Shown piece after piece: positions 9,389 through 20,565 of a DNA stretch of 64,000 bases (position 1 is the stretch's first letter; each line of letters begins with the position of its first letter). Below the pieces are notes generated by a model. It ran no database searches. It had not been told where the DNA came from and saw nothing but the letters and a program-made list of their open reading frames with translations. Made by a program: the position numbers and the translations under genes. The stretch is from Pezicula radicicola (Eukaryota > Ascomycota > Leotiomycetes > Helotiales > Dermateaceae): positions 496,001 to 560,000 of the forward strand of contig PDUO01000031.1 of NCBI GenBank assembly GCA_003008705.1, read 5' to 3'.

Positions 9389-12300
9389 ATGTCCTCAACA
9401 GAAGCCCCGCCTTCTACGAACGGCTCTACTGAACCTTCAGCTCGAGCGATAGACTCCCCTAATCCAGAGCTTGATATCAAGAAGCTCCAATCACTACCAT
9501 CCGAACAACAAGATCTCTACCTTTTAAACTTCGTCTCGACTCTCACGAAGCATGTCGAATCTTTGGACGCAGATGACTGTACGGCGCAACAGTTGTATCT
9601 GAAGAAGGAACTCTTTCAGATCCTCAATCTTGTTGCCCCTCCACCTACTCGAGTAATACGAAATAATCTAGGACGATGCCTGGCACATATACTTGGGATA
9701 GGGGATCGCAAGCTCCTATTTGAGACGGTGAAGGATTTGGTGGATATAATCAGCAGTGGGAAAGCCAAAGCAGATGGGGAATTGAGGACAAAGCATGCAG
9801 CTGTCTACTGCCTCGGGGATGTATTCGCAGCTGCAGGAGATAGCGCAATTGGGTTGCATCCTTTGGCGTGTTCGGCATCAATGAAGCTGCTGAAGGCGGC
9901 GCAAAACAATGCCGGCCTGCGCGCAGCCATTTTCAATGCGCTCGGAAAGATTGTGAAGATGGTTAGAGGAAGCATGGACGAGAGCGTGGCAAAGGACATT
10001 TGGAAGCAGGCGAGGAGTTATGCATCCAGTGATAAATCGGCACTAGTTCAGACTTCAGCATGTCGCTGCTTAAAGTCAATGTGCAAATACACGACGTACT
10101 TCGACAACTCGGGCGACTTCGAGAATCTCAAATCGACCATTTGGAAGACAATTGATTCGTCAAGTCCATTGGTACGGCAGGCTGCAGCAGAGTGCCTTGC
10201 CACTGCCCTGATTAAGAACCACAATGAGACCCCTCCACCACAGAACGAATTCAAACCAAAGAAGCTCAAGCGGACCAATACGAAGAAGCAGGTAGCACCA
10301 GATGGAGACGAAGATGAGATCCAGCGACCAGAAAGTCCAGGCCCAGGAAAGAACCGAATTCTGTCATTCACACTCCCCGAGTTACTTAGGCAACTATCGA
10401 TTACCTATGTCAAGAGCTCTACTAGCAACAGAGCTCGAGCTGGAATAGCTGTCTGTTACAACAGAGTGCTAAAGAGCTTGAGTGAAACAGCCGTAGAGTC
10501 GCAATACATGAGAATTGTGGACAATCTCACCTGCGATATATTAAGTCATCCCAATATCACAACCAACAGATATAGACTTCTCAGTACTCGGCGATTTGTG
10601 CAGATAATTTTGGAGGATGTTGTAGGAAAGACGATACTAGGTGAATCAGGCCAAATCGATGCTGCCAAGGCTCTCATCAACGATATTCTGAAAAACTACC
10701 CTCAAGTTATCAAGGAGAGAGAGGAGCCGACAAAGCACGTACTCGTAGCAGCATTGAGCGCATTGTCCTCGTTGATAAAAAGTTTGGGTTCTGCAGCAAA
10801 TAGTTTCGGTGAGCCTTGTCGAGATGGCCTACTGCAAGTCCTCCAGCATCCAAATTATACGGTCCAGATCTATACTTCATCGTGTCTTCGCACCTTTGCA
10901 TTGGCATGTCCGCAAATGCTTTTGCCATGTCTTACCATATGCATGAATAGCGTCAACCGAGAGCTAAGTCTTCTTACCACTGGAAGAAATTCCCCACGAC
11001 GATGTATTGGTTATGCGAATGGTCTCTCCGCAATGATCAGCACAGCTCCGATGCAGCCTTTATATGGTTCAGTAGATGTGAACAGCCGAGTCTTATCACT
11101 TGCAACAGGGCTCCTTAAATCTAGTAGTAAGTCAGAACTCAGGATTTCAGCCACGCAAATACAAGTCGCTTGGATCCTTATTGGTGGCTTGATGTCTTTG
11201 GGACCGAATTTCGTCAAGATCCATTTATCACAACTTCTTCTGTTATGGAAGAACGCGCTACCAAAACCTCTTGCGAAGGACAATACATCTCAACGTAGTT
11301 ACATGGAGTCATCGTTTCTCACCCACATCCGAGAATGCGCGCTCGGCTCTATTCTGGCCTTTTTGCAATTTAACGCCAGACTGTTAACTGTCGATGTATC
11401 TAAACGGATTGCTGCCATGCTTCAAAACACCACTGCGTTTCTTAAGAGTCTCCCATCTAAGAAGACTATGGAAGATATTTCTCAACGATTGACACCTACA
11501 TTACAACTTCTGGACCTGGATCTGATGGTGCAGCGGCGAGTTCTCCAGTGTTATACTAAACTAGTCAACCTTAGTCCCGTCGGTGGAAGTGAGGCACTGT
11601 TGCAGTCCAATCTTCTCACTCTCGCTGTGTCCTTTTTTGCGGACCCTGACAATTACACTCCCAGTTCCTTAAGTACATCAATAGCAAATTCAGCGGGAAA
11701 TTTCGAGACCGTGTGGGATGTGGCAGACAACTGCGGTTTTGGAGTCACTGGTTTGGTTAAGGGATTTGATGTCAAAAAACTTGCGGGAGAAGAGGAGAAT
11801 GATTCTCAAGAAAATTGGATGAAAGAAAGTGGTGCAGATGTTGAAATTTCGAAGGTACTGCAATCACCTATATGCAGTTCTCTCGAGCACGACTCTTTAT
11901 CATTATACCTAGAGGATGTTGGCAAGTTGGACTCTTTACCCGATCCTCCGGCAACTGAAGTTGTCAACGTGGCAATCAAGCTATTTGCTATTGCCTTCCC
12001 CCTTACTCCTCCTAAGATCCAAGAGAGCATACTGGAACAGATTGCCACCTTCCTATCGGCTGGCTCTCTTCAACGAGATCCGGGACGCAAGGCTGCCATG
12101 AACATCAACGTAGCTACGGCGATGTTTTCTACACTCAAGGTTGCTGTCAAGGAGACGCAATCACCGGCAGGCGATATCACAAACTCAGCCGTGGAAAAGC
12201 TCATGCAGGAGATAATTCGCGCCTTCGTAGTTCATCCTGATCAATATGTACGTCATATTGGATATGAAGCACTTTCTAGGCTGTGTAGCAGCTCAGGAAA

Positions 12301-15300
12301 TGCGTATACGAACTCGGAAGTCAAGTATCTAGTTGATACTATTGTTGCCAACCGTGAGCCAAGTGCCAGAGCCGGATGTGCTATGGCACTAGGATGTATA
12401 CATTCTCAGGTTGGTGGCATGGCTGCCGGATTTCATCTCAAGACTATCTTGGGCATACTGATGTCGCTCTGCAATGACCCGCACCCAACAGTTCACTTCT
12501 GGTCTCTAGAAGCACTAGCTAGAGTGGCAGACTCGGCAGGCCTCACGTTCTCTGGATATGTTTCCAGCACACTTGGGATGATTGGCCAATTGTATGTTGG
12601 TGACACACACAACGCAGAAATCTCATCTCAAGCTTCTTCCAATCTGGAGCTCGAGTTGCCAACGACGGCTGTACTTACACGCTGCGTTGATTCTCTCGTG
12701 AACGTGCTAGGGCCTGACCTCCAGGATATGAGCAAAGCGCGAGAACTGATCATGACTCTCGTCGGTCAATTCCGAGAAGAGAAAGATACATTGGCGCTGC
12801 GTGGAAGTTTAAAGTGTTTGGAGCATATCTCCCTGTTCGCCTCTGGACAGATGAATTTCGTGGAATATGTTGTTTTACTTCAGAAAGATCTCAAATCCGA
12901 GATCCCAGAGCTGAGAGATACAGCTATCGACGGGCTATATAACTTAATGAAACGAAATTCGGAGGACGTAGTCAAGGCTGCCGAGGAGGGTTTCGAAACT
13001 CAGCTGTGGCTTGCATTGGACTCCTACCCAAGTCACGAGGGTATCAGAAATGTAATTCGAAACTGGTTGCAACAATCCTGTCTGTCAGATACCGCACGCT
13101 GGTTGCAAAGATGTCAAACAGTTCTCACCATGACAAGGCCTAAAGTGGAGGAACCTGCGGCCGAAACCACCAAGGCCAGTAATATGCCCGACCTCCAGGA
13201 TGAGGAAGTAGCTGGATTTGCTGCTGCTGGGGGTGCGGCAAAGGATGGTGGCCCAGAAAAGGATTCCGGCCAGGAGCCTCTTCGATGGCAGGTGCGAACA
13301 TTTGCTATGAGCTGCCTTGGCGACATTTTTGATCTTGTCAGCAAGAATGCACCACAGTATGGAGTCTCGGATGCGGAGTTGGCCTTGCAGAAGCGGGTCG
13401 CAGAGGTCATTCGGATGGCCTTCTCCGCCTCGACTTCAAACGTTGTAGAACTGCGAGTCTGGGGTCTGAAAATCATTGACGCTGTATTGAAAATGTTTGG
13501 CAAAACTGCAGATCCAGATTTCGCTGAAGCGCCACTCCTTGAGCAGTACCAGGCACAGATCAGTTCCGCTCTCACGCCTGCGTTTGCGGCAGATTCATCT
13601 CCCGAGCTTGCATCGGAGGCCGTCAATGTCTGCGCTGCATTCATTGCCACAGGCATTGTGACAGATGTGGAGCGGATGGGTCGTATCCTCAAGACACTGG
13701 TCACAGCATTGGAAAACTTTTCAACAGATGCTGAAATGGCCGCCATTGGAGATCTGAAGGGTCTCAGTTCGAATGCCCAGGTTATGGTTAAAATGTCCGT
13801 CTTTTCCGCGTGGGCAGAGCTTCAAGTTGCCAGCACAGAACAGCAGTATCTGGTGGATGTTTTGAAGCCATATATTGGGACTCTGACTCCATTGTGGTTG
13901 GCATCTCTACGAGAATTTGCACGTTTGAGATTTGAGCCTGACATATCTATGAGCCTTGGTCCTCCATCTCTATCAGGCAGCTTGGATAGCATATACTCGG
14001 CCTTGAACCGCGAAACTTTGTTGAGATTCTACCAGGACTCTTGGCTTAATCTCGTTGATGCCATTGCCAGTTTGATCGAGCAAGATAGTGAATTCGTATT
14101 TGATGCGCTCGATGGCAAAGAGGCAAACGAACCTACAAATGGAACAAATGGACACTCGAAAGGCAATGATATCAATTATCGAGATGAGCCTGTGGCATTC
14201 TTCTTTGTGCTTTTCGGCATTGCTTTTGAGGCTCTGGTCGCACGACCAGGGAGTGATGCACTAGCTACCAAGGAACAGACCCTAGAGATCCTGTCAGCGC
14301 TGAAGAAGATTCTCCATCCAAGTGTCTCCGGTCATGCCATCTATCGAGAAGCGATCTTCTCAGAGACCATGGATCTTCTTGATCGGCTTGTGCTCACGGA
14401 AGGATTAGACGTTCAAGGTGTCATTGTCCAGATTGCCCGTGGCCTATGCATCGCACATCCTTCTGCCACAAAGGCTGAAGATGCAGATGATGGTGATCTA
14501 TCAGAAGATATTGAGCAGCTCTTTGAGCTTACTCGCATCATTGTTTTAGTTCTTGCCGGTCTACTACCCAATCTTACGGAAGCCAAACAACCTGCTCGGT
14601 ATCCACTTACAGACGAAGCAGTTTCTCTTGTTCGTCTATCTTTGAACGCCTTGGTAGATGCCGCTGAGGTTTTCCCATCGATTATCAAGACCGACTTACA
14701 CGCATGCATCATTCATATCTTTGCCACAATTCTGGGAACGGCTAGTTGCCAAGCCATCGTGGTCCCTCAATCACTACCCATACTCAAGCGATTCATGACC
14801 AGTATCTCGACCTCACGGAAAAGTGAAAGTGAAGATAGCGACGCAAGTTTGAATCAAATTTATAGCTGTTTGAAGCGGTTCTTATCAATTTACCTCAACG
14901 CCCAGAAGCGAGAGACAGAGGTATCACTGCCATGCGTCAAAAATACCCTCCTTGCTTCTACGATTCTTCTCACTAGCGGCAAGAACAGCATGTCGGCTAG
15001 CGAACCCCTTGTTACCCGTTTCCTTGACGAAGTCTTAGATTGTCTTAACGACCGAATGGTATTTCCGCCCTTCCTTCTGTTTTCACTACTATTCTAACAA
15101 ATTACAGACCGCGAAGATAGCCTCAAACTGCATCCGCTCTCTTCTCCTATCCACACCTAAAACGGCTGCCGATCAAAGTATAGCCCGCTACTTACTACCT
15201 CGCCTCCTCACCTTCGTAACCACAACCTCAAATGAGGACCCCGAGAACGCACGCGCACTCATTGCTCATGCGCTTACCACATTTGCCACCACCCTCCCCC

Positions 15301-15590
15301 CACCTTCTCGTGCGGCTTCAATCTCAATCATCATGCCAACGCTCCTTGCTCGTGCAAAGAGTGAAGGCGAAGAAGTTTACAAAGAAACGAGCTCAAGATT
15401 ACTTGAGTTGGCAGGCAGTGATCAACAGGCTTTTAGAGGCGTGGTCAGTGGGCTTAATGGGGGTCAAAGGGCGTTTATGGAGAGTCTAATTATGGCAGGA
15501 CGGGCTAGTGGGCAGAGCAAAGCAAGGGTTGATGATAGTGGTGAGGATAGAGAACCAACGATTGCCTTGCGGATGAATTTTGGGAGTTAG
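9389..15590 (+). CDS. LAA1: HEAT-repeat protein Laa1/HEATR5, AP-1 clathrin adaptor accessory protein
   Basis: Exon 1 is 9389-15058 and exon 2 is 15108-15590; the 49-nt intron is GTATTT...TTCTAAC...TTACAG. Together they encode 2,050 residues, very close to yeast Laa1. The start is the ATG at 9389; an in-frame TTG six bases earlier is ignored. The whole protein is an alpha-solenoid of HEAT-type helices, for example VRQAAAECLATALIKN and HPDQYVRHIGYEALSRLCSS. A disordered, charged insert lies near residues 285-315 (KPKKLKRTNTKKQ) and another near 1255-1300. The C-terminus PTIALRMNFGS is a conserved end of the family. Laa1 helps the AP-1 adaptor act at the trans-Golgi network and endosomes. The frame is intact with no sign of damage. 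Confidence 0.95.
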
Positions 15591-17146
15591 ATGTAGCATA
15601 GAAAGGAGGATATAGGTATACCCACTCGTTAAAATGCCCACGAGATATGATGCCAGGAATGATAGAATTTTAACGTCAATTTTCGCATCTAAGTCCGAGA
15701 TTATAATGCATTCCAATTGGGGATATCGAATCATCTCTCATCAAAACCTCAAAATACTAAATTTCCAGCCAAACATTAGCACCCCCATGACTCTTCATAG
15801 TAACAGCCTGAAATCCCGGTTTTCGAAGACATCCCTTGTAAAGCTTCTTTGAATTATTAGAAAATCCAAAGCATACATATCTAGCAAACACTTTATCTTG
15901 AAGTGATTCCTTTTTGTTTTTAGTTAATGCGACGAGGTATACAGGTGGATGATTTGGTTTAGCTGTTATTATTTGTATTTTGATTATAGGGTTTTTAGGC
16001 CTTCTTTTGTTGTGAAGATTTCTTCTGGTAGGAAACGTTCGGGTGATATGTTTGTTGTTTTTCCTGTTATTACTATCTGGAACCATTTTTTCTTATATTA
16101 CTTATACTCTGCATCTCTAGATCTATGTAGACTTCGTTTAGGGAATTTTAAAAAGAAAATGAAAGAGCTTACCAAAGGATACTTATATATCATTTCCAAT
16201 AATAACCCACAACGCCTCAAAACAGGTACTACTATGACCTAGGCTAAATCAAAGCATTACCAGCAATCCAATTCCAAAATCTCCTCTCGTCTCCAAAATA
16301 AAGGAGTTAAATCTCCTCTTAGAATCTATCATCTAATCTTCAGGTGCTGCTTCTGATCTATATAATGCTAAAAGTGGATGTATTGGAACGTTATCGAGAC
16401 CTGCCAGCGAAATTTCGCGGGTTGTACTGGTTATGCAATTGTGGTCTAGCAGGTCTCAGGTTGTGGAACCGAAGAATCGAGGTTTTTGGAATTTTTCTAT
16501 GTTGTTGCGGAGGTGGCTTTGGGGAGTTTGTGAGGGATGAGTGGAGGGGTGTTAAGGGTGTTAGACCGCTTTTTTGGGTGGGGATCGGGGGTGAGCCGTA
16601 CTTTTATGTAGGCGCCTTTTTTTTTGGCAGGCAGTGGGCTGAATTGTAGAGGCGCTGCAGGTAGAAGGTTAGACTTTAGAGGATCTGCGGGGTTGGTTTG
16701 GTCGTAGTGGGGTATTGTTGATATTGCGTATGTTCTTTTTTGGGGGGTCATTGCCTTGTGACATGGCTTCTATGTTTCTATCTCTCGGATTTTACTGATA
16801 GACTCGAGTTGTCTATCCGTGATATAGAGTCTGCGCCGAGGAACCTCTCCAGAAACACAAGGACTTTCTTCTTCTTCAATGATAGTTTAGGTTTCGAGTA
16901 TTAGAGGTCTTTGTTTTGGTAACTTGCTAGAAATAATCTTTGTTCCTTTGTATTTGCGTTGAGTATTATCCGCTTTTGGTTCCTTGAGTGCTAACAACTT
17001 TGGTGCCCCTTTGTTTAGAGCAATAATACTTGAGTTATCAAATATTCTGCGAAGTATGAATAGGCAGACTCCTAAGTCCATGTGCCCGTCGCTTAATAAC
17101 TACTGACACTAATGTTGAGTAGCCCAAACCTCCTGTTAGAAAGCAA
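15591..17146. other. Long intergenic region, no recognisable gene
   Basis: About 1.5 kb between the LAA1 stop and the stop of the first rhodopsin-like gene. It contains several open frames of up to about 100 codons on both strands (for example around 15757-16086 and 16344-16751). Their translations are low in recognisable features and overlap each other in antisense, so I do not call genes. The base composition drifts between GT-rich and AT-rich. Confidence 0.4.
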
Positions 17147-18438
17147 TCATACAGTATGTGCAACCATCTGAATGTTATCGTCTTGACTACTCGACTTTTC
17201 GCAATTATCATAGGTGCGTAATTCGAAATTGGCCTCCTCAGGACTTTTTCCCGGAAAAGGAGTGCTAGAGAGCAATGGAATAGGTCTCGAAGCTCCGGAT
17301 GATCCTGGTAAATTGCTAGGTGGAGGTGAAGATGAAGAATCTCTTGAAAACTTTGTGATTATTGGTTTGATTCCAGCTAGTGAGGCGCAGACGATGGCGG
17401 TGGTAATCTCGGCGTTGCTCCATGTAGCTGCAAAGGTGTTGTTCACTGTACCTAGTTAAGTAAAGTAACCTTAGTTCCAAGGATTAGAAGAAAACAAAAC
17501 TTACAAGTAATATCTGGAGACTTGCTCGCATTTATCAGACTATTCAGTCTTAAGAACGTTATCAACGTTGACCTAGAAAAAAAAAGAATTAGCAACTGAT
17601 GTTCTATTGATATTGAATTCTAGTACTTACATAGCACCTATAGTAAAGATGAAAATAAGCCCATATTTCTGCTTTTTTGGCATCGTAAGTTTCAATAAGA
17701 CTGGAACTGGTATTACGAAAATGATTATGTCGGTAAGTGCATTGAATCCAGAGTGTGTGAGCCATAACACCTCTTTGTTAACACAGTACTTTGCGCGAGA
17801 TATATACCAGAAGCCTGATACTGGACGACATAGAAAAATGGTGCCAAACACTGCTGCTATTCCGTAGGATATAGCCATTATTACCATTACCCAACATATC
17901 GCTTGAGGTCTTCCACTGGGCATGAAGCGGAGATATTGGAGTAGAATCGACGTTTTCGTTGCGGCAAGTGAGATGTTATATGCAATAATGCTTATCCAAA
18001 GATACTAAGAGATATCAGAAAATAATTAACTATTTTTGGATATTGAGCATGATGGAGAAGCATACCTTAAGCATCATGGGTATTTTATTCTCGTCTACAG
18101 TGCTAATCGGTTCTCCCAGGCCGTACGGTAATTCTTTTCAACCATCAGTCAAACGTATCTAGGACGTTACAATAATACTCACGAGCACAAACGAAGGCAG
18201 TGAATGTCAACATTGCCAGCTATTAAGAACAAATTAGTACCGAACCCTGCAAACTCCGAAAAGGGCATCATAGAAGATGGAGTCTCACCAAAGAAATAAG
18301 AAGAACAGCATCGTCAATCTTCGCATTATGAATAAGAATAAGCCTAGCAAAAAGCCGCAGGCCCACGACTGTAATAGCTATACATGAAAATAGAACCGAC
18401 GTAACAACAATAGAAACTTGATGAGATCTCGTAGACAT
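17147..18438 (-). CDS. Fungal rhodopsin-like seven-transmembrane protein (copy A)
   Basis: Six exons: 18438-18289, 18219-18183, 18133-18066, 18004-17631, 17572-17505 and 17451-17147, encoding 333 residues. All five introns have GT-AG ends and join in frame, giving stretches such as FVCAQLPYGLGEPISTV and FIFTIGAMSTLITFLRL. The architecture matches the fungal rhodopsin-domain family (Pfam Fung_rhodopsin, often called integral membrane protein). It has about seven hydrophobic segments, a conserved central FLCRPVSGFWYISRAKYC with the paired cysteines, an IVIPxPVLLKL-like helix (IIIFVIPVPVLLKLTMPKKQ), and TWSNAEITTAIVCASLAGIK before a serine/proline-rich tail. Related proteins include PTH11-type receptors, but no CFEM domain is present and no ligand is known. 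Two further relatives lie in this window. Confidence 0.88.
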
Positions 18439-19113
18439 ATTCAAAAGCCTGGGCTCCTTACTGGGCTCCTTAGAAAAAAGCAACAGAAGACAGACTGGAG
18501 GTTGCCGAAGCAGCTACATATGGTATGAATGAAACCTCCCAAACACCGCGTCAACTCTTAGCTATAATATTGTCGGAACACATCAAGAGTTTAGCTGCAG
18601 ACCTAGACTGAGCCAGAGGCACGCTAAATCGCAAACCATTCCGGAAATGGGAAGCTGTCAGTTATCTACCCTTTTTCGGTATTGCTAGCGTTGGGCTATC
18701 ACGTTCTTCCCATGTGTTGCGTAATTTCTTAAACCTAAAAGCCACTGAATTCTACGCAATACTTCCGCAAGCGGCAAAGTCAGGGGGCGAGGCAGGTACT
18801 GACGAATTGGTTTATGATTCGCAATAGATGAGCAATGCATCCGAGATCAAGTCATCTCACTTTTGAACTTGAATAACTCACTTAACTTGGGTAACCCACT
18901 TGCTTTGGGTGATCAAAACGATTTCATAACATCCTAGTTTCCGTACAAACTCCACTGCATGTTTCCTTCCATGCTTAACCATATTAAAACCCATACAATA
19001 TTGCTGAACCTCTCCCACCAACTCACCCACCACAGTTCCCTTATCATCTCACACTCCACTACCAACCCGGAATAACTATCCCAGCGCCCGCCCATACTTC
19101 AACACCCGCCCTC
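18439..19113. other. Intergenic region with a fragment of the dispersed repeat
   Basis: No gene is visible. The segment 18863-18915 resembles the dispersed GAGTAACTAA-type repeat (AATAACTCACTTAACTTGGG, then GTAACCCACTTG). The promoter of rhodopsin-like gene A must lie in the left part. Confidence 0.4.
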
Positions 19114-19860
19114 CTACTTAACCTCCCAAATAATATGATGCTCCCCATGCATCTCCCTAATACCCCGAAAAATCTCCCAAGTCGTCTTCGAAACCTCTCC
19201 TCCCCTCTTCCAAACCAACAATGGCTCCCCAGTGAAGCTTAAAATCTGGATATGAAGGCCACTCAGTTTGAACATCATAGCCAACGTAGGCGCTTCTTCT
19301 CCATTCTTTCCTCTCTCGATGATACCAAGCGCATGTCGCAAAGCCATAGCGGACACGATGATATCTCCAGTCAAATAACGAGGGCGACGACTTGGTCTAT
19401 GGGCCCAAACTTCCTCAAAAGCGCGCAAGGTAACGTGGTTGAGGGTCGTGATTGTACTGAGCGCAGTATAATCTTCAATATCGGAATCTTTATACGAGGA
19501 GTGTTCGTAGTTGGGTGTAATCTGTAGTCTTTGGAGGCCTTGAAAGTCGTCGAGATGTCGGCGAAGCATAAGTCGAAGGCAAGGAAAACCCGCAGCCAGA
19601 CAGAGTGTGTCGATCTTGAAGTTTATGTAAACACATCTCAGACTTCCTGACTTGAAGCACGGCTTGTATTTTAAGAGGAAGTAAGCTCGGGCATCTTGGT
19701 CTACTAGTAGCATTGCTTCGAAGGCGTGTTCGTTGTGGCGCGGTCGCGTATTGTAGTTAATCAACGTGATCATTCTTGGTTCGAAGGTATTGTCCCAGAC
19801 TTTGCACTGGAGTTCTGGGGGCAGGTTCTTGAACTGTCTGAAGAGCACGGGAGTTGCCAT
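19114..19860 (-). CDS. 2EXR-domain protein (F-box-like), single exon
   Basis: One exon of 248 codons from ATG 19860-19858. The N-terminus FRQFKNLPPELQCKVWDNTF then EPRMITLINYN is the 2EXR pattern (leucine-proline-proline-glutamate-leucine, then lysine/arginine, tryptophan and an arginine-valine/methionine-isoleucine strand). This pattern is found in very large fungal families related to F-box proteins. A later block, LLVDQDARAYFLLKYKPCF, fits the VNRESR..AL segment of the family. The remainder is a mixed alpha/beta region, EVWAHRPSRRPRYLTGDIIV being one recognisable stretch. Members are thought to be adaptor or substrate-recognition proteins but few have been tested. A tandem array of the dispersed repeat lies 170-350 bp upstream of the start. 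Confidence 0.8.
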   Translation of the reverse strand: MATPVLFRQFKNLPPELQCKVWDNTFEPRMITLINYNTRPRHNEHAFEAMLLVDQDARAYFLLKYKPCFKSGSLRCVYINFKIDTLCLAAGFPCLRLMLRRHLDDFQGLQRLQITPNYEHSSYKDSDIEDYTALSTITTLNHVTLRAFEEVWAHRPSRRPRYLTGDIIVSAMALRHALGIIERGKNGEEAPTLAMMFKLSGLHIQILSFTGEPLLVWKRGGEVSKTTWEIFRGIREMHGEHHIIWEVK

Positions 19861-20026
19861 TATGTTACGGTGATATTGGTGTTACAGACTGGTTTTGGTA
19901 GGTGAAGGGATGAAAACGCGCTCAAGCAAACGATTGTAGAAAAGTTGCGATGTTGCCCACTTTAGCGAGGTTGAGGTCGCGATCGAGTATGAATTACTGA
20001 CACATTAACTCAACCTACCGCGAAAC

Positions 20027-20210
20027 TGAGTAACTAACTTATTTAAGTATCCAACTTAATTTGGGAAAACTACTTGAGTTGAGTAACTAAGTTATTTTGA
20101 ACCTGAGTAACCAACTTGAATTTGGCAACTCACCTATTCGAGTAACTAACGTATTTTGAAGCTGTGTAACTAACTTGGTTTGAGCAATCCACTTTTCTTG
20201 AACTTGAGCC
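20027..20210. repeat. Degenerate tandem array of GAGTAACTAA-type repeat
   Basis: The core GAGTAACTAA or a close variant begins near 20028, 20081, 20105, 20140 and 20164, with spacings of 53, 24, 35 and 24 bp. The better-kept unit is about 24 bp, GAGTAACTAAsTTATTTTGA plus four more bases. The same sequence in reverse complement occurs at 63585-63690 and weaker forms occur at 6835-6880, 18863-18915 and 39936-39975. It lies upstream of the 2EXR gene that starts at 19860. Confidence 0.85.
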
Positions 20211-20565
20211 CTGTGTAAGACAAAACTGTGATCTGGGAGGTTGTGATTCCTGGTTCACTTTGCATTGCAGGCGTGCTAGCTACAGGACCGCATCAGCAAA
20301 GTTAGATTACGCAAATTTCAATGGAATTGAAGAAATGGAAAAATTTGGGTAAAGTGACTTTCAATGCCCAACAACAGAAAGTGACACCATCAGCAGCCTA
20401 CTAAGTGCTCTCACACACAGTTTATTCAAAAGCCCAGAGATCGATCAAGTAATCAACCAAATAGTCTAAACAGTAAACCCAACCTAATTTCCCCATCCTC
20501 CAACCCCAAGATCTAGTATCAACCAAAACACCACAACTCCAATCCTTCCAACAAAAAAACCCACT
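20211..20565. other. Intergenic region, no gene seen
   Basis: Between the repeat array and the 3' end of the MFS transporter gene. A-rich and C-rich 3'-flank sequence without a supported gene. Confidence 0.4.

Noticed and set aside
13114..13746. 210-codon open frame on the minus strand
   Set aside because: It lies entirely antisense to the conserved LAA1 coding region and has no features of its own.
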